DNA of 64,000 bases from Phycisphaerae bacterium (GCA_022072085.1 JAJVII010000050.1:51595-115594); one strand, 5' to 3'; shown: positions 23,465-33,131, numbered from the stretch's first letter. Made by a program: numbers and translations. The notes: generated by a model from the letters alone, not told the origin.

Positions 23465-24658
23465 ATGGCTTCTGTCGTCTTCTACTTCCAGGTTCACCAG
23501 CCCGACCGGTTGCGCCGCTATTCCATCTTCGACTCCGACTACGGCTACTTCGACGACTACCTCAACGGCTCGATCTGCCGCAAGGTTGCGGGCAAGTGCT
23601 ACCTGCCGGCCAATCGGCTGATGCTCGAGCTGATCAACCGCTACGAAGGCCGCTTCCGCGTCTGCTACTCGATCACCGGCGTGGCCCTGGACCAGATGGC
23701 CCGCTACGCCCCCGAGGCGCTGGAGAGCTTCAAGGACCTGGCCGCCACCGGCTGCGTCGAGTTCCTGGCCGAGACGTTCTATCACTCGCTGTCGTTCCTC
23801 TACGACCGCGAGGAATTCGCTGAGCAGGTCCGCATCCACAGCCAGCGGATGCGCGACTGGTTCGGCTACAACCCGCGGGTCTTCCGCAACACCGAACTCA
23901 TCTACAACAACGACGTCGCCCACGTCATCGCCGGCATGGGCTTCAAGGGCATCATCGCCGAGGGCGCCGACCGCGTGCTGGGCTTCCGCAGCCCGACCTA
24001 TCTCTACCGCCCGGCCGGCGAGTCGGACCTCGTCGTCCTGTGCAAGAACTACCGGCTGAGCGACGACATCGCGTTCCGCTTCTCCAACCGCGGCTGGCCG
24101 GAGTGGCCGCTGACGGCCGACAAGTTCGCCGGCTGGGTGCAGAACGTCAACGGCAACGGATACGTCGTGAACCTGTTCATGGACTATGAGACGGTCGGCG
24201 AGCACCAGTGGGCCGAGACGGGCATCTTCGATTTCTTCCGCCACCTGCCCGATGCGGTGTTCAGCCGCGGCGACGACTTCCAGACGCCCTCGCAGGTGAT
24301 CGACCGCTACCGCGTGGACGGCGAAATGAACTGCCCGGACATGATCAGTTGGGCCGACACCGAGCGCGACCTGACCGCGTGGCTGGGCAACGCGATGCAG
24401 TCCAACGCCCTGCACGAGTTGTACCGCCTCGGGGCCGAGATCAAACGCAGCGGCGACGTGCCGATGATCCACGACTGGCGGCGGCTGGGCACGAGCGACC
24501 ACTTCTACTACATGTGCACGAAGTTCTTCGCCGACGGCGACGTGCACAAGTACTTCAACCCATACGAGTCGCCCTACGACTCCTACATCAACTTCATGAA
24601 CGTCCTGGACAACCTCCGCACCCGCGGCACGGCCCCCGCCCGCCAGTTGAACATTTAG
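23465..24658 (+). CDS. GH57-family alpha-glucan enzyme (alpha-amylase/4-alpha-glucanotransferase-like)
   Basis: The 397-residue protein begins ASVVFYFQVHQPDRLRRYSI, the GH57 motif I (HQP), followed by GVALDQMARYAPEALESFKD, VEFLAETFYHSL, FRNTELIYNNDVAHVI (motif III region, with the likely nucleophile E) and NLFMDYETVGEHQW (motif IV, with the acid/base D). It is the length of the short GH57 group. It probably cleaves or rearranges alpha-1,4-glucan with its GT4 and debranching neighbours. Its TAG stop lies inside the 23-base dispersed repeat. Confidence 0.9.
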   Translation: MASVVFYFQVHQPDRLRRYSIFDSDYGYFDDYLNGSICRKVAGKCYLPANRLMLELINRYEGRFRVCYSITGVALDQMARYAPEALESFKDLAATGCVEFLAETFYHSLSFLYDREEFAEQVRIHSQRMRDWFGYNPRVFRNTELIYNNDVAHVIAGMGFKGIIAEGADRVLGFRSPTYLYRPAGESDLVVLCKNYRLSDDIAFRFSNRGWPEWPLTADKFAGWVQNVNGNGYVVNLFMDYETVGEHQWAETGIFDFFRHLPDAVFSRGDDFQTPSQVIDRYRVDGEMNCPDMISWADTERDLTAWLGNAMQSNALHELYRLGAEIKRSGDVPMIHDWRRLGTSDHFYYMCTKFFADGDVHKYFNPYESPYDSYINFMNVLDNLRTRGTAPARQLNI

Positions 24659-24676
24659 CCGCGACCGTCAGGGAGC
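24654..24676. repeat. Second copy of 23-base dispersed repeat
   Basis: This is an exact inverted copy of 18173-18195. Its first bases TTTAG provide the last base of the isoleucine codon and the stop codon of the GH57 gene. Confidence 0.75.
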
Positions 24677-24707
24677 AAGCTCTTCCGACCGGGAAAGACC
24701 GGACGCC

Positions 24708-24995
24708 CTAACCAAACGTCGGACCGGCTGGATGCTGCGGATGGCTGCCCATGACCGCGTCGTGGCAGGCCTCGCAGACGAAGCCCGCCTCCTGGCCGTC
24801 GTGCGTGCCCAGGTGCTCGTGGTCGAGGATACAGTCCGCCAGCCGAAACCGCCGCCGCAGCGCCGGCCGATCCAACACACACCGGAAGTAGACCCATTCG
24901 CGGCAGTTGTCCGACCAGACCTGCCCGCGACAGGTCTCCTCGATCCCTGCAGCGATCAGCGCCGCTTCAAGTTCCCGCAGATGCTCGCACGTCAT
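24708..24995 (-). CDS. Small cysteine-rich protein, probable zinc binding
   Basis: The 95-residue protein starts MTCEHLRELEAALIAAGIEE, has WSDNCREWVYFRCVLDRPAL, LADCILDHEHLGTHDG and ends with FVCEACHDAVMGSHPQHP. The CxxCH-type pair, other cysteines and histidines suggest a structural zinc site. Similar short proteins occur as stand-alone hypotheticals in deltaproteobacteria and planctomycetes. It is transcribed opposite to the flanking glucan genes. Function unknown. Confidence 0.65.
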   Translation of the reverse strand: MTCEHLRELEAALIAAGIEETCRGQVWSDNCREWVYFRCVLDRPALRRRFRLADCILDHEHLGTHDGQEAGFVCEACHDAVMGSHPQHPAGPTFG

Positions 24996-25223
24996 GCGGA
25001 ATCCTTCCGCCGATCCGCCGAGATGTCAACCGCGGGCTGCATCCACTCCTTGAGCCGCCAGCTTCCGACTCCGCCAAGGCTGCGTCGGACAGACCCGCTG
25101 GCGGCTCGCAGACGCCGGGCGCTTCTCCCGGGTTCTGCTTCTCTCCCCGTTCCCTTGGCAGCCTTGGCGGGTGTCGCCTATTGCCGCGGCGGGTCCCGCG
25201 TCGTAACCTGCTCTCGGTGAGAG

Positions 25224-27380
25224 ATGCTGACGCGACGCTATGACATCGTGACCGGGCCCGACGGGCCGGGCGACGGGGCCCTCGGCCGCGAGTGGCTGCT
25301 GACCAACGGCCGCGGGTCCTATGCTTCCTCCACCGCCGCCGGCGTCAACACCCGCAAGTATCACGGGCTGCTGGTGGCCGCCTGCGGGCAGGACGGTCTG
25401 GCTGCCGAGTCGCCCGGCGAGCGGTTCGTCATGCTCTCGGCGCTGGCGGACGACATCGTCGTCGGCGGCGAGAGTTTTCCGCTGGCCTGCTTCGAATTCC
25501 GCGGCACGTTCCATCCGCGCGGCGACCGGCTGCTCGCGGCCTTCGAGCACGACGCAGCCGCCGGCGTTGTCGCCTTCCGCTATCGCCTGGACGACCTGAC
25601 GCTGGTCAAGTCGCTGGTGCTCGCCCGCGGCGCCGACACGCTGGCGGTGCGGTACGAATGGGAGGGCGCCACGCCCGTCGGGGCCCGCGTGCGGGTTCGG
25701 CCGTTCCTGGCCTGCCGGCACTACCACGCCAACCGGCTGGGCGGCGGGCCGGAGGCCTTCGTCCTGGGCGTCGCCGATCAGGTGGTTCGCGTCGCCGACG
25801 CCGGCCGGCGGCTGCCGGGGGTGACGATGGCTGCCCCGGGCGGGCGGTTCGACCCGCGGCCGGACATGTGGCGGCAGTTCCACTATCGCGCCGAAGCCGA
25901 GCGCGGCGAGGGGCCTTGGGAAGACCTGTTCACGCCCGGCATCTTCGAGTTCGGTTTCGACTCCGGCGGGGCCGCCGAGTGGTCGGCTGCCGTCGAGCCC
26001 TTCGACCTGGTCGCTTTCGACGACGCCGCCGCGACGCAGTCCGAGCATCGGGCCGAGCTGCTCGCGCTGGCGGCCGCCGGGCGAAGCACGCCCCCGGACC
26101 GGACGCTGACGGCGCTGATCCTGGCCGCCGACAATTTCATTGCCGCGCCCGGCCCGCGGGCGTCGGCGGGCGAGTATGTGCCCGCAGCCGAAGGCCGAGC
26201 GGGCGGCTTCGCGCCGCGGCCGACCTCGACGATCCTCGCCGGTTTTCCCTGGTTCGCCGACTGGGGCCGCGACGCCTTCATCTCGCTGCCGGGTCTGCTG
26301 CTGACGACCGGGCGCGAGGCCGAGGCCCACGCCGTCCTCCGCCGCTTCGCCGGGGCGATCCGCAACGGCATCGTCCCCAACCGTTTCACCGACGACCCCG
26401 GCGGCGGACCGGCGGCCATCCCCTGCGACTACAACTCCGTCGACGCGTCGCTCTGGTTCATCCACGCCGCCTTCGCCTGGGCCGCTCACACCGGCCGATG
26501 GGACGACCTCCATGCCGAACTGCTCACGCCGATCCTGTCCGTCCTCGAAGCCTACCACCACGGCACCGATTACGGCATCCACGTGGCGGCTGACGGTCTG
26601 CTGGCCTGCGGCGACGGACGCACGCAGCTTACCTGGATGGACGCGATGGTCGGCGGCCAGCCCGTCACGCCCCGCGCCGGCAAGTGCGTCGAGGTCAATG
26701 CCCTCTACGGCCACGCCCTGAAGCTGACGGCTGACCGCCTGGCCCGCCGCGGCGAGGACGACGCCGACGTTTACGTCGCCCGCTACCGCAAGTGGTCGGC
26801 CGCCTTCGCCCATCGGTTCGTCAGCCCGCGCGGCGGGCTCTACGACGTGATCGGCCTGGACGACGCAGCCGACGACCGCATCCGGCCCAACCAGGTGATC
26901 GCCGTCGCGCTGGAGAGCACGCCGCTGCCACGGGCCCTCCGCCGCCAGGTGGTCGAGCTGGCGATCGAGCGGCTGCTCACGCCGTTCGGACTGCGGTCGC
27001 TGGCACCGGGCGAGCCAGGCTACGCGGGGCAGTGCAGCGGGCCGGGCTGGCAGCGCGACGGGGCCTATCATCAGGGGACGGTCTGGGCGTGGCTGATCGG
27101 CCCGTTCCTGGACGCGTACCTCGCGGTCCACGACAACAGCCTCGATGCCCGGCGGCAGGCGGGGCAATGGCTGGCCCCGCTGATCGGGCACATGGACGAC
27201 GCGGGCATCGGGCAGATCAGCGAGATATTCGACGGCGACGCCCCGCACCGGCCGCGCGGCTGCTTCGCCCAGGCCTGGAGCGTGGCCGAGGTGCTGCGGC
27301 TGGCGTCGGCCGTCGGCGCCGAGAACCTCAAATCGGAGCCCGGACGGACGGGCAGACCCCTTCACGGCAAGACAGGATGA
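25224..27380 (+). CDS. Amylo-alpha-1,6-glucosidase (glycogen debranching enzyme)
   Basis: The 718-residue protein begins with the GDE N-terminal domain (EWLLTNGRGSYASSTAAGVN, TRKYHGLLVAA), followed by a beta-sandwich, and a C-terminal (alpha/alpha)6 catalytic domain of the GH133 type: FPWFADWGRDAFISLPGLLL with an acid residue, CDYNSVDASLWFIHA, AGKCVEVNALYGHAL, and YHQGTVWAWLIGPFLDAYL. It removes alpha-1,6-linked glucose branches. The length fits the archaeal-type GDE family. The gene is followed after 7 bases by the SDR gene. Confidence 0.93.
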   Translation: MLTRRYDIVTGPDGPGDGALGREWLLTNGRGSYASSTAAGVNTRKYHGLLVAACGQDGLAAESPGERFVMLSALADDIVVGGESFPLACFEFRGTFHPRGDRLLAAFEHDAAAGVVAFRYRLDDLTLVKSLVLARGADTLAVRYEWEGATPVGARVRVRPFLACRHYHANRLGGGPEAFVLGVADQVVRVADAGRRLPGVTMAAPGGRFDPRPDMWRQFHYRAEAERGEGPWEDLFTPGIFEFGFDSGGAAEWSAAVEPFDLVAFDDAAATQSEHRAELLALAAAGRSTPPDRTLTALILAADNFIAAPGPRASAGEYVPAAEGRAGGFAPRPTSTILAGFPWFADWGRDAFISLPGLLLTTGREAEAHAVLRRFAGAIRNGIVPNRFTDDPGGGPAAIPCDYNSVDASLWFIHAAFAWAAHTGRWDDLHAELLTPILSVLEAYHHGTDYGIHVAADGLLACGDGRTQLTWMDAMVGGQPVTPRAGKCVEVNALYGHALKLTADRLARRGEDDADVYVARYRKWSAAFAHRFVSPRGGLYDVIGLDDAADDRIRPNQVIAVALESTPLPRALRRQVVELAIERLLTPFGLRSLAPGEPGYAGQCSGPGWQRDGAYHQGTVWAWLIGPFLDAYLAVHDNSLDARRQAGQWLAPLIGHMDDAGIGQISEIFDGDAPHRPRGCFAQAWSVAEVLRLASAVGAENLKSEPGRTGRPLHGKTG

Positions 27381-27387
27381 GCGAACG

Positions 27388-28152
27388 ATGAATCTGCGTT
27401 TCGATAACAAGGCGGTGCTGATCACGGGGGCCTCGACGGGCATCGGGGCGGCGGCGGCCGTCGCCTTCGCCAAGGCCGGCGCCCGCGTCGGCATCCACTA
27501 CAACAACTCCCGCCAGTCGGCCGAGGACGTGCTGGCCAAGGTCGTCAAGGCCGGCGGCAAAGGCGTGCTGATCCAAGCCGACCTGACCGACCCGGTCCAG
27601 CCGGCGACGCTGGTCCAGGAGTTCGTCTCCTTCAGCGGCCAGCGGATCGACGTGCTGGTCAACAACGCCGGCGCCCTGGTCAAACGCTGCCCCCTGGAGC
27701 AGACCGACATCGACCTGTGGCGGAGAATCTACGCCCTGAACGTCGAGAGCGTGTTCCTGGTCTCCAAGGCCGCGCTGCCCTACCTGCGCGAGAGCAAGGG
27801 CTGCATCGTGAACGTCGGCTCGATCGCCGCCTACAGCGGCGGGGGCGGCGGGTCGGCCCACTACGCGTCGGCCAAGGCGGCGGTGCACTGCCTGACTATC
27901 GGGATGGCCAAGGAGTTTGCCCCCGACATCCGCGTCAACAACGTCGCCCCCGGCGTGATCGACACGCCCTTTCACGAGAAGTTCAGCAAGGGCACAGGCC
28001 TGATGGAACGCACGACGACGCTGCCGCTGGCCCGCGCGGGCAAGGCCGAGGACATCGTCGGCGCGATCCTGCTGCTGGCCCACCCGCAGGCGTCGGCCTA
28101 CACCACCGGCGAAACCATCAGCCCCAACGGCGGCATGGTCTGGCGACTGTAG
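27388..28152 (+). CDS. SDR-family oxidoreductase
   Basis: The 254-residue protein is a classical short-chain dehydrogenase/reductase. The cofactor motif TGASTGIG is at residues 14-21, NNAG follows in the central strand, and the catalytic pair appears as HYASAKAAV (YxxxK), with the catalytic serine in VNVGSIAAYS. The C-terminus ISPNGGMVW is typical. Substrate and cofactor preference cannot be read from sequence. It starts 7 bases after the debranching-enzyme stop, so it is probably cotranscribed. Confidence 0.9.
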   Translation: MNLRFDNKAVLITGASTGIGAAAAVAFAKAGARVGIHYNNSRQSAEDVLAKVVKAGGKGVLIQADLTDPVQPATLVQEFVSFSGQRIDVLVNNAGALVKRCPLEQTDIDLWRRIYALNVESVFLVSKAALPYLRESKGCIVNVGSIAAYSGGGGGSAHYASAKAAVHCLTIGMAKEFAPDIRVNNVAPGVIDTPFHEKFSKGTGLMERTTTLPLARAGKAEDIVGAILLLAHPQASAYTTGETISPNGGMVWRL

Positions 28153-28165
28153 GGAGTGACAAGTG

Positions 28166-28278
28166 ACGAGTTTCAAGTTTCAAGTGGGGGGAAGGTGACG
28201 GCCCCTCCGAGGGCGGCCGTTCCCTCTTCAACTTGAAACTCGAAACTTGAAACTTGAAACTTGAAACTCGTAACTGGT
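28166..28278. repeat. Tandem and inverted TTGAAACT repeats
   Basis: ACTTGAAACT-type units are repeated at 28229-28272, and GAGTTTCAAGTTTCAAGT at 28168 is their inverted counterpart, so the transcript could fold into a long hairpin between the SDR and PIG-L genes. Confidence 0.8.
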
Positions 28279-28296
28279 CTCCGGGAGGTATTCGGC

Positions 28297-28983
28297 ATGA
28301 ACGTACTGGTCGTCTCCCCCCATCCCGACGACGCCGAGTTGGGGATGGGCGGGACCATCGTTCGCCTGCTCGGCCAGGGCCACGACGTGACCGTGCTGGA
28401 CATGACCAGCGGCGAGCCGACCCCGCACGGCAGCGAGGAAATCCGCGCCCGCGAAACCGCCGCCGCCAACAAGGCCCTGGGCAACCCGCGCCGCATTAAC
28501 CTGGGCCTGCCCAACCGCTGGCTGGAGGCGACGCTGGAGAACCGCGTCAAGCTGGCTGAGGCCATCCGCCGCGTGCGGGCCGAGGTCCTGTTCGTCCCCT
28601 ACGAATACGACGCCCACCCCGACCACCGGGCGACCTATCACCTGGCCATCGACGCCCGCTTCGCCGCCAAGCTCACCAGGACCGACATGGCCGGCGAGCC
28701 CTGCTACCCGCGTAAGATCATCCACTACTTCTGCACGCACCTGAAGCTGGACATCCAGCCGACCTTCGTCATCGACATCAGCGAGCAGATGGACGCCAAG
28801 CTGGCGGCCATCGCCTGCTACCAGAGCCAGTTCTACGAAGGCCGCGGCGACAAGGCCGGCTGGATCCCCGAGATGGTCCGCACGACAAACGCCCACTTCG
28901 GCCAGCGCATCGAGCGCGCCTACGCCGAACCTTTCTTCGCCCAGGAAGTCCTGGGCCTGAAGGGCCTGGACGACGTGCTGTAG
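28297..28983 (+). CDS. PIG-L/LmbE deacetylase, BshB1-like
   Basis: The 228-residue protein starts at ATG 28297 after GGGAGG. It has the PIG-L zinc motif SPHPDDAELGMGGTI (HPDD), MTSGEPTPHGSEEIR and AHPDHRATYHLAI (HPDH). The order ALGNPRRINLGLPNRWLE followed by a C-terminus FAQEVLGLKGLDDVL resembles bacillithiol-pathway BshB1 (GlcNAc-malate deacetylase) more than other PIG-L enzymes. The pathway assignment is inferred; no other bsh gene is in the window. Confidence 0.85.
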   Translation: MNVLVVSPHPDDAELGMGGTIVRLLGQGHDVTVLDMTSGEPTPHGSEEIRARETAAANKALGNPRRINLGLPNRWLEATLENRVKLAEAIRRVRAEVLFVPYEYDAHPDHRATYHLAIDARFAAKLTRTDMAGEPCYPRKIIHYFCTHLKLDIQPTFVIDISEQMDAKLAAIACYQSQFYEGRGDKAGWIPEMVRTTNAHFGQRIERAYAEPFFAQEVLGLKGLDDVL

Positions 28984-29007
28984 CCGGAATGCTGGTTGGA
29001 GACAGCG

Positions 29008-29889
29008 ATGTCCGAACACTCCAGAAGGCAGAAAGAACTTGAAGCTTGGGTAGTTCACAAGTTCGTCGAGTGCCTGAATCTTGCAGCCCCAGATTCGGCG
29101 AAGTTAGTGGAAGTAAGGCCGGAACACAGCTCGCCTGACATCGAACTGCTACTCAACGGCAACCCGTTCTTCCTTGAACTCGGTGCTTACCATGTGCGGT
29201 ACGATAGCCGCTGCATGACAGAGAATTACGATTCAGATTTCCAAAGACAGCTCTGCGAGGCATGGGTTTCAGACAAAGCCGTCAGACCTTGGACTGTGCG
29301 TTTGCGCTATCGCGAGACGAGCAGTCGTGTCGTAGTTCCCATGCCTCCGGATCGCCCCGCGGTGATTGATCAACTCAAGCAACTTGTAAAGCAGGTGGAT
29401 CTGCGGATTGAGAACTGCCAGAAAAGAGTGCGCTTCGTGCCGGAAACGAGAGTATCGCTCTATCGTAGTGCTTCCCAAGGAAGCGATAACCTCTACCTTT
29501 CCGAGGATGCGTTTCCGAAGCTCGCAGAGTCTTTCGGGTCGATCGGAATATCTTACAACTCGGATCGCAGCAGGCAATTGGCCCCAAAGACGCCGCAAGC
29601 CTATTGGGGTGGAGTTGATACGCAGGCCTTGGGGAGGCTGCTGGATAAGAAGATTTTGAAACTCGCGGGCTACAAGGAGAAAGTCGGCGAGGGTGCCATC
29701 GGGCTCCTCATACATGCGGACGGTGTCTACCCCAGCACGCATATCCCGATTGGCGAACTTGAAGAGAAGGCAATTCCGTTCTTAAGGGAAGCGATATCTC
29801 AGAGTGAGATAGCTGGGCGTACCCAGTTCGACGCTGTATGGATCATAGACCAGACAGCCTGTGACCAACCGACGCTGGTCAGAATCTGA
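29008..29889 (+). CDS. Unknown protein, possible PD-(D/E)XK-like fold
   Basis: The 293-residue protein starts SEHSRRQKELEAWVVHKFVE. Residues about 35-55 read SSPDIELLLNGNPFFLELG, a spacing reminiscent of the PD...(E)xK core of nuclease-like folds, but the lysine is not evident. The rest has no recognised motif. Codon use and GC are lower than in the flanking genes, which suggests recent acquisition. It follows the PIG-L gene by 24 bases but ends before a strong bidirectional terminator. Confidence 0.55.
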   Translation: MSEHSRRQKELEAWVVHKFVECLNLAAPDSAKLVEVRPEHSSPDIELLLNGNPFFLELGAYHVRYDSRCMTENYDSDFQRQLCEAWVSDKAVRPWTVRLRYRETSSRVVVPMPPDRPAVIDQLKQLVKQVDLRIENCQKRVRFVPETRVSLYRSASQGSDNLYLSEDAFPKLAESFGSIGISYNSDRSRQLAPKTPQAYWGGVDTQALGRLLDKKILKLAGYKEKVGEGAIGLLIHADGVYPSTHIPIGELEEKAIPFLREAISQSEIAGRTQFDAVWIIDQTACDQPTLVRI

Positions 29890-29922
29890 CAGACACCGAT
29901 TGTCTAACACTCCGCGCATGAA

Positions 29923-29961
29923 AAGGGCGGCCGGGGACTCCGTACACACCCGACCGCCCTT
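29923..29961. terminator. Bidirectional terminator hairpin
   Basis: A 13-bp stem with one mismatch (AAGGGCGGCCGGG at 29923-29935 with CCCGACCGCCCTT at 29949-29961) separates the convergent gene at 29889 and superoxide dismutase at 29988. Confidence 0.75.
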
Positions 29962-29987
29962 GAACAACGAACCGTCGTGACGTCAGC

Positions 29988-30629
29988 TTACAGCACGGCG
30001 TGGCCGGCTTTGAAGTTCTCAGCCACGCGGGCCCAGTTGATGACGTCGAAGAACGCCGCGATGTAGTCGGGGCGGCGGTTCTGATACTTCAGATAGTAGG
30101 CGTGCTCCCACACGTCCAGGCCCAGGATCGGCGAGCAGGTGCACTCGACGATGCCCTTCATCAGCGGGTTGTCCTGGTTGGGGGTCGAGCAGACGCCGAG
30201 CTTGCCGTCCTTGACGATGCCCAGCCAGGCCCAGCCCGAGCCGAACCGCGTGGCCGCGGCGTTGGAGAAGGTCTCCTTGAACTTGTCGAACCCGCCGAAG
30301 CTGGCGTCGATGGCCTTGGCCAGTTCGCCGGTCGGTTTGCCGCCGCCGCCCTTGCCGGCCGGGGCCATGACCGTCCAGAACAGGCTGTGGTTGCAGTGCC
30401 CGCCGCCGTTGTTGCGGACCGCGGTGCGAATCTTCTCGGGGACCGCCGCCAGGTCGGACACGATCTCCACGACCGAGCGGCCTTCCAGCGCCGTGCCCTT
30501 GACCGCGTCGTTCAGCTTGGCAACGTAGCCGGCGTGGTGCTTGCCGTGGTGAATCTCCATGGTCCGGGCGTCGATTCGAGGCTCCAGGGCGTCGAAGGCA
30601 TAGGGCAGGTCGGGGCACGTGAAGGCCAT
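29988..30629 (-). CDS. sodB: Superoxide dismutase (Fe/Mn type)
   Basis: The 213-residue protein has all four metal ligands: histidines in [13 protein letters not shown] and in HCNHSLFW, and D and H in [25 protein letters not shown] and the C-terminal [11 protein letters not shown] are typical. It converts superoxide to hydrogen peroxide and oxygen in the cytoplasm. The start at 30629 follows AGGAGACTGCG. Whether it uses Fe or Mn cannot be told with certainty; the symbol is by family only. Confidence 0.92.
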   Translation of the reverse strand: MAFTCPDLPYAFDALEPRIDARTMEIHHGKHHAGYVAKLNDAVKGTALEGRSVVEIVSDLAAVPEKIRTAVRNNGGGHCNHSLFWTVMAPAGKGGGGKPTGELAKAIDASFGGFDKFKETFSNAAATRFGSGWAWLGIVKDGKLGVCSTPNQDNPLMKGIVECTCSPILGLDVWEHAYYLKYQNRRPDYIAAFFDVINWARVAENFKAGHAVL

Positions 30630-30812
30630 CGCAGTCTCCTTTGCTTTCCGTTGTTCCAGTTGCGGTCCGCCGACGCGGCAGCCGCGGGTGGCCGCCTGAT
30701 CGGCACCTCCTATGCTATGCCCGCCGCCGCGCAAGGCAAGTTGGCTCGCTGCTCGCGTTGGCTTCCCGGACCGATCTGCTATACTCGCCGCCTCCAACCC
30801 CAGGAGCCCGAC

Positions 30813-31751
30813 GTGAAATACCGCACGCTCAACTTCGGCCGGTCCTCCCTCCGCATCAGCGAAATCGGCGTCGGCTGCGGCCAGCTCTTCGCCGGCGCCA
30901 CCGACGACCAGGCGGCGGCGATCCGCCGGGCGATCGACCTGGGCGTCAACCTCTTCGACACCGCCGACAGCTACGGCGACAGCGAGGAGACGCTCGGCCG
31001 CGTGCTGGCCGACGTGCCGCGCGACCGCATCGTCTGGGCGACGAAGTTCGGCACGGTCCGCACGCCCGACGGCGGCGCCCGCCAGGACCACTCGGTGGCC
31101 CACATGGTTCGCCAGCTCGAACAGTCCCTGCGCCGGCTGCACACTGACCACGTGGACATCTATCACATTCACACGCCGCGCCGGCCGATCCTCGACGACG
31201 ACGAACTCTGGGCCGCCCTCGACCGCGCCGTCGAGCAGGGGAAGATTCGCACCTATGGCCTGTCCGTCGACGACAACGCCTTCGCCCGCGACTTCCTGGC
31301 CCGCACGGCTGGGCGATCGCTCCAGATGAAGCTGAGCCTGTTCAACCAGGAGGTCCGAGGCCTGCTGGCCGAGCTGACAGCCCGCGGCGTCGCGCTGCTC
31401 GTGAAGGTGCCGATGGCCGGCGGCTCGCTGACCGACCGCTTCGGTCCCGACTGGCCCGGGCCCGACGACGACCGCCGCCGGCGGTGGGGCGAGGAGGACT
31501 TCGCCCGGCGCGTGCGGCTGGTCGATCGCATCCGCCCGATCCTGCGCGCCGGCGGCCGGACCACGGCCCAGGGCGCCCTGGCCTGGCTGCTGACGCTCTA
31601 CCCCCTGGCGATTCCGATCCCGGGCATCAGTTCGCTGAAGCGTCTGGAGGAAACCGTCGTCGCCGCCGGCCTGCGCCTGACGCCGGACGAGATGAAGGCG
31701 TTGGATGAGTTGGACAACGGCCTCCTGCTGGCACTGCGGATGCCCTGGTGA
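30813..31751 (+). CDS. Aldo/keto reductase
   Basis: The 312-residue protein starts at GTG 30813, six bases after AGGAG. It has the AKR catalytic set: D and Y in [17 protein letters not shown] in VWATKFGTV and H in VDIYHIHTP. It probably reduces a carbonyl with NADPH. Later [16 protein letters not shown] matches the family's cofactor-binding end. It is divergent from superoxide dismutase across a 183-base gap. Confidence 0.9.
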   Translation: MKYRTLNFGRSSLRISEIGVGCGQLFAGATDDQAAAIRRAIDLGVNLFDTADSYGDSEETLGRVLADVPRDRIVWATKFGTVRTPDGGARQDHSVAHMVRQLEQSLRRLHTDHVDIYHIHTPRRPILDDDELWAALDRAVEQGKIRTYGLSVDDNAFARDFLARTAGRSLQMKLSLFNQEVRGLLAELTARGVALLVKVPMAGGSLTDRFGPDWPGPDDDRRRRWGEEDFARRVRLVDRIRPILRAGGRTTAQGALAWLLTLYPLAIPIPGISSLKRLEETVVAAGLRLTPDEMKALDELDNGLLLALRMPW

Positions 31752-31854
31752 TTCGGCCGAGGCAGGGAACGCCACGGATTTCATGGATTGCCCGGCCGGC
31801 AGATGCCCCGCGTCATGGTTGCGCCTCCAGCGTCCCGCTAGGGACGGGCGACGC

Positions 31855-33060
31855 CTACCGGTCAGCCGGCAGGTCGATCATGCGGCCTGGGCGCAGCCAG
31901 GGGGTGACCGGGGAGGGGCTGGGCAGGGCAGCGGCGGCGTAGGACTGCTGCATGATCTCGTCCATGCCCGCGACCTGGAGCCAGGGGTGGCCCTCGATAT
32001 CGACCTTGCGAACGAGCGAACGGGGGATGTCGGCGGGCGGCCAGCCGGACTCCTGCACGGCGGCGACGCAGAGCGTGTGGGCCATCGCCGACTCGATGCC
32101 GCAGGCCGCCTCGCGGCCGGCGGCGATGGCGTCGGCCACCTCGTTCACCTTCCGCTGGTCGAAGTGCAGCACCCGGCCGTAGTCGCGCGTCGCGCCGTCG
32201 GCGAACGTGCCGACGAGCGATCCGTCCTCGTCGCCGCGGACGCGGCCGCGCTCGAAGGCGAACTCGAACTGCGTCCGGCCCTGCCCGCGCAGGCCGACGT
32301 GGCTGGTGACGAAGAAGAGATCGACGTCGTTGTCCAGCCGGGCGGCGAGGAAGGCCGTGTCGTAGTTCTCGATCGCGTGGGCGCGGCAGAGCAGGGCCTG
32401 CACGCGGACGGGAAAGGCCGCCCGCGCGACGGCCGGGCCGAGCAGGTGCAGCATCAGGTGCAGGTAGTGGGCGTTGGCGTTGTTGACCGGGCTGTCGAGG
32501 ACGGGTCGGCCGACGCGGTCGTTGATGCGGCCGGCCCAGGCGTTGCGAAGGTAGTACTCGCGGCTGCGCGGAGCGGCGGCGATACACTTGCAGGCGAGGG
32601 GGCGGCCCCAGTCGCCGGCCAGGATGTCGGCCTTGAACCGGGCGGCTGCGTCCGAGTAGGCCATCTGGTAGCCGACGGCGACGGTGCGGCCGGCGGCGTC
32701 GCGGGCGGCGAGCATCCGCCGGGCGTCGTCGAGTGTGGCGCACAGAGGCTTCTCGCACAGCACATGGCAGCCGTGGGCCAGGGCGCAGAGGGTCTGGCCG
32801 GCGTGGTGCTGGATGGGCGAGGCGATGATGGCCAGGTCGGCCCGGCCGCCGGCGGCGAAGAAGGCCTCCAGGTCGGCGTGGACGGCGTGGACGGCGTGGC
32901 CGGCGTCGCGGATTCGGCCGGCGAAGGCGGCCCGTTCGGGGAAGGGATCCACGAAGCCGACGAACCGCACCGGGACGTCGGGCCGGCCCCAGAACTCGCC
33001 GAGGTATCGCTCGCCAAACCCGCCGATGCCGCACAACACGGTCTGCAATGGCTCGCCCAT
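31855..33060 (-). CDS. Gfo/Idh/MocA-family oxidoreductase
   Basis: The 401-residue protein has an N-terminal Rossmann domain ([31 protein letters not shown]) and the family signature [18 protein letters not shown] with the catalytic-type [21 protein letters not shown] follows. The C-terminal half is the usual beta-sheet substrate domain. Such enzymes oxidise sugars or sugar derivatives with NAD(P). The substrate cannot be predicted. It is a single gene convergent with the aldo/keto reductase. Confidence 0.87.
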   Translation of the reverse strand: MGEPLQTVLCGIGGFGERYLGEFWGRPDVPVRFVGFVDPFPERAAFAGRIRDAGHAVHAVHADLEAFFAAGGRADLAIIASPIQHHAGQTLCALAHGCHVLCEKPLCATLDDARRMLAARDAAGRTVAVGYQMAYSDAAARFKADILAGDWGRPLACKCIAAAPRSREYYLRNAWAGRINDRVGRPVLDSPVNNANAHYLHLMLHLLGPAVARAAFPVRVQALLCRAHAIENYDTAFLAARLDNDVDLFFVTSHVGLRGQGRTQFEFAFERGRVRGDEDGSLVGTFADGATRDYGRVLHFDQRKVNEVADAIAAGREAACGIESAMAHTLCVAAVQESGWPPADIPRSLVRKVDIEGHPWLQVAGMDEIMQQSYAAAALPSPSPVTPWLRPGRMIDLPADR

Positions 33061-33131
33061 GCTGCTTCCCTCGAGGTCGCCCGGCTGGACATGCTACCGC
33101 CGACGGCCGGCGCGGGCCAGACGTAAAGAAT

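Noticed and set aside
24657..24707. Intrinsic terminator after the GH57 gene
   Set aside because: The sequence has a small complementary pair but no stable stem with a T-run; the feature there is the dispersed repeat.
25026..27494. Long minus-strand open frame of about 820 codons opposite the debranching enzyme
   Set aside because: High GC makes the antisense frame stop-free. The sense strand carries the GDE domains; the antisense product has no recognisable motif or ribosome binding site.
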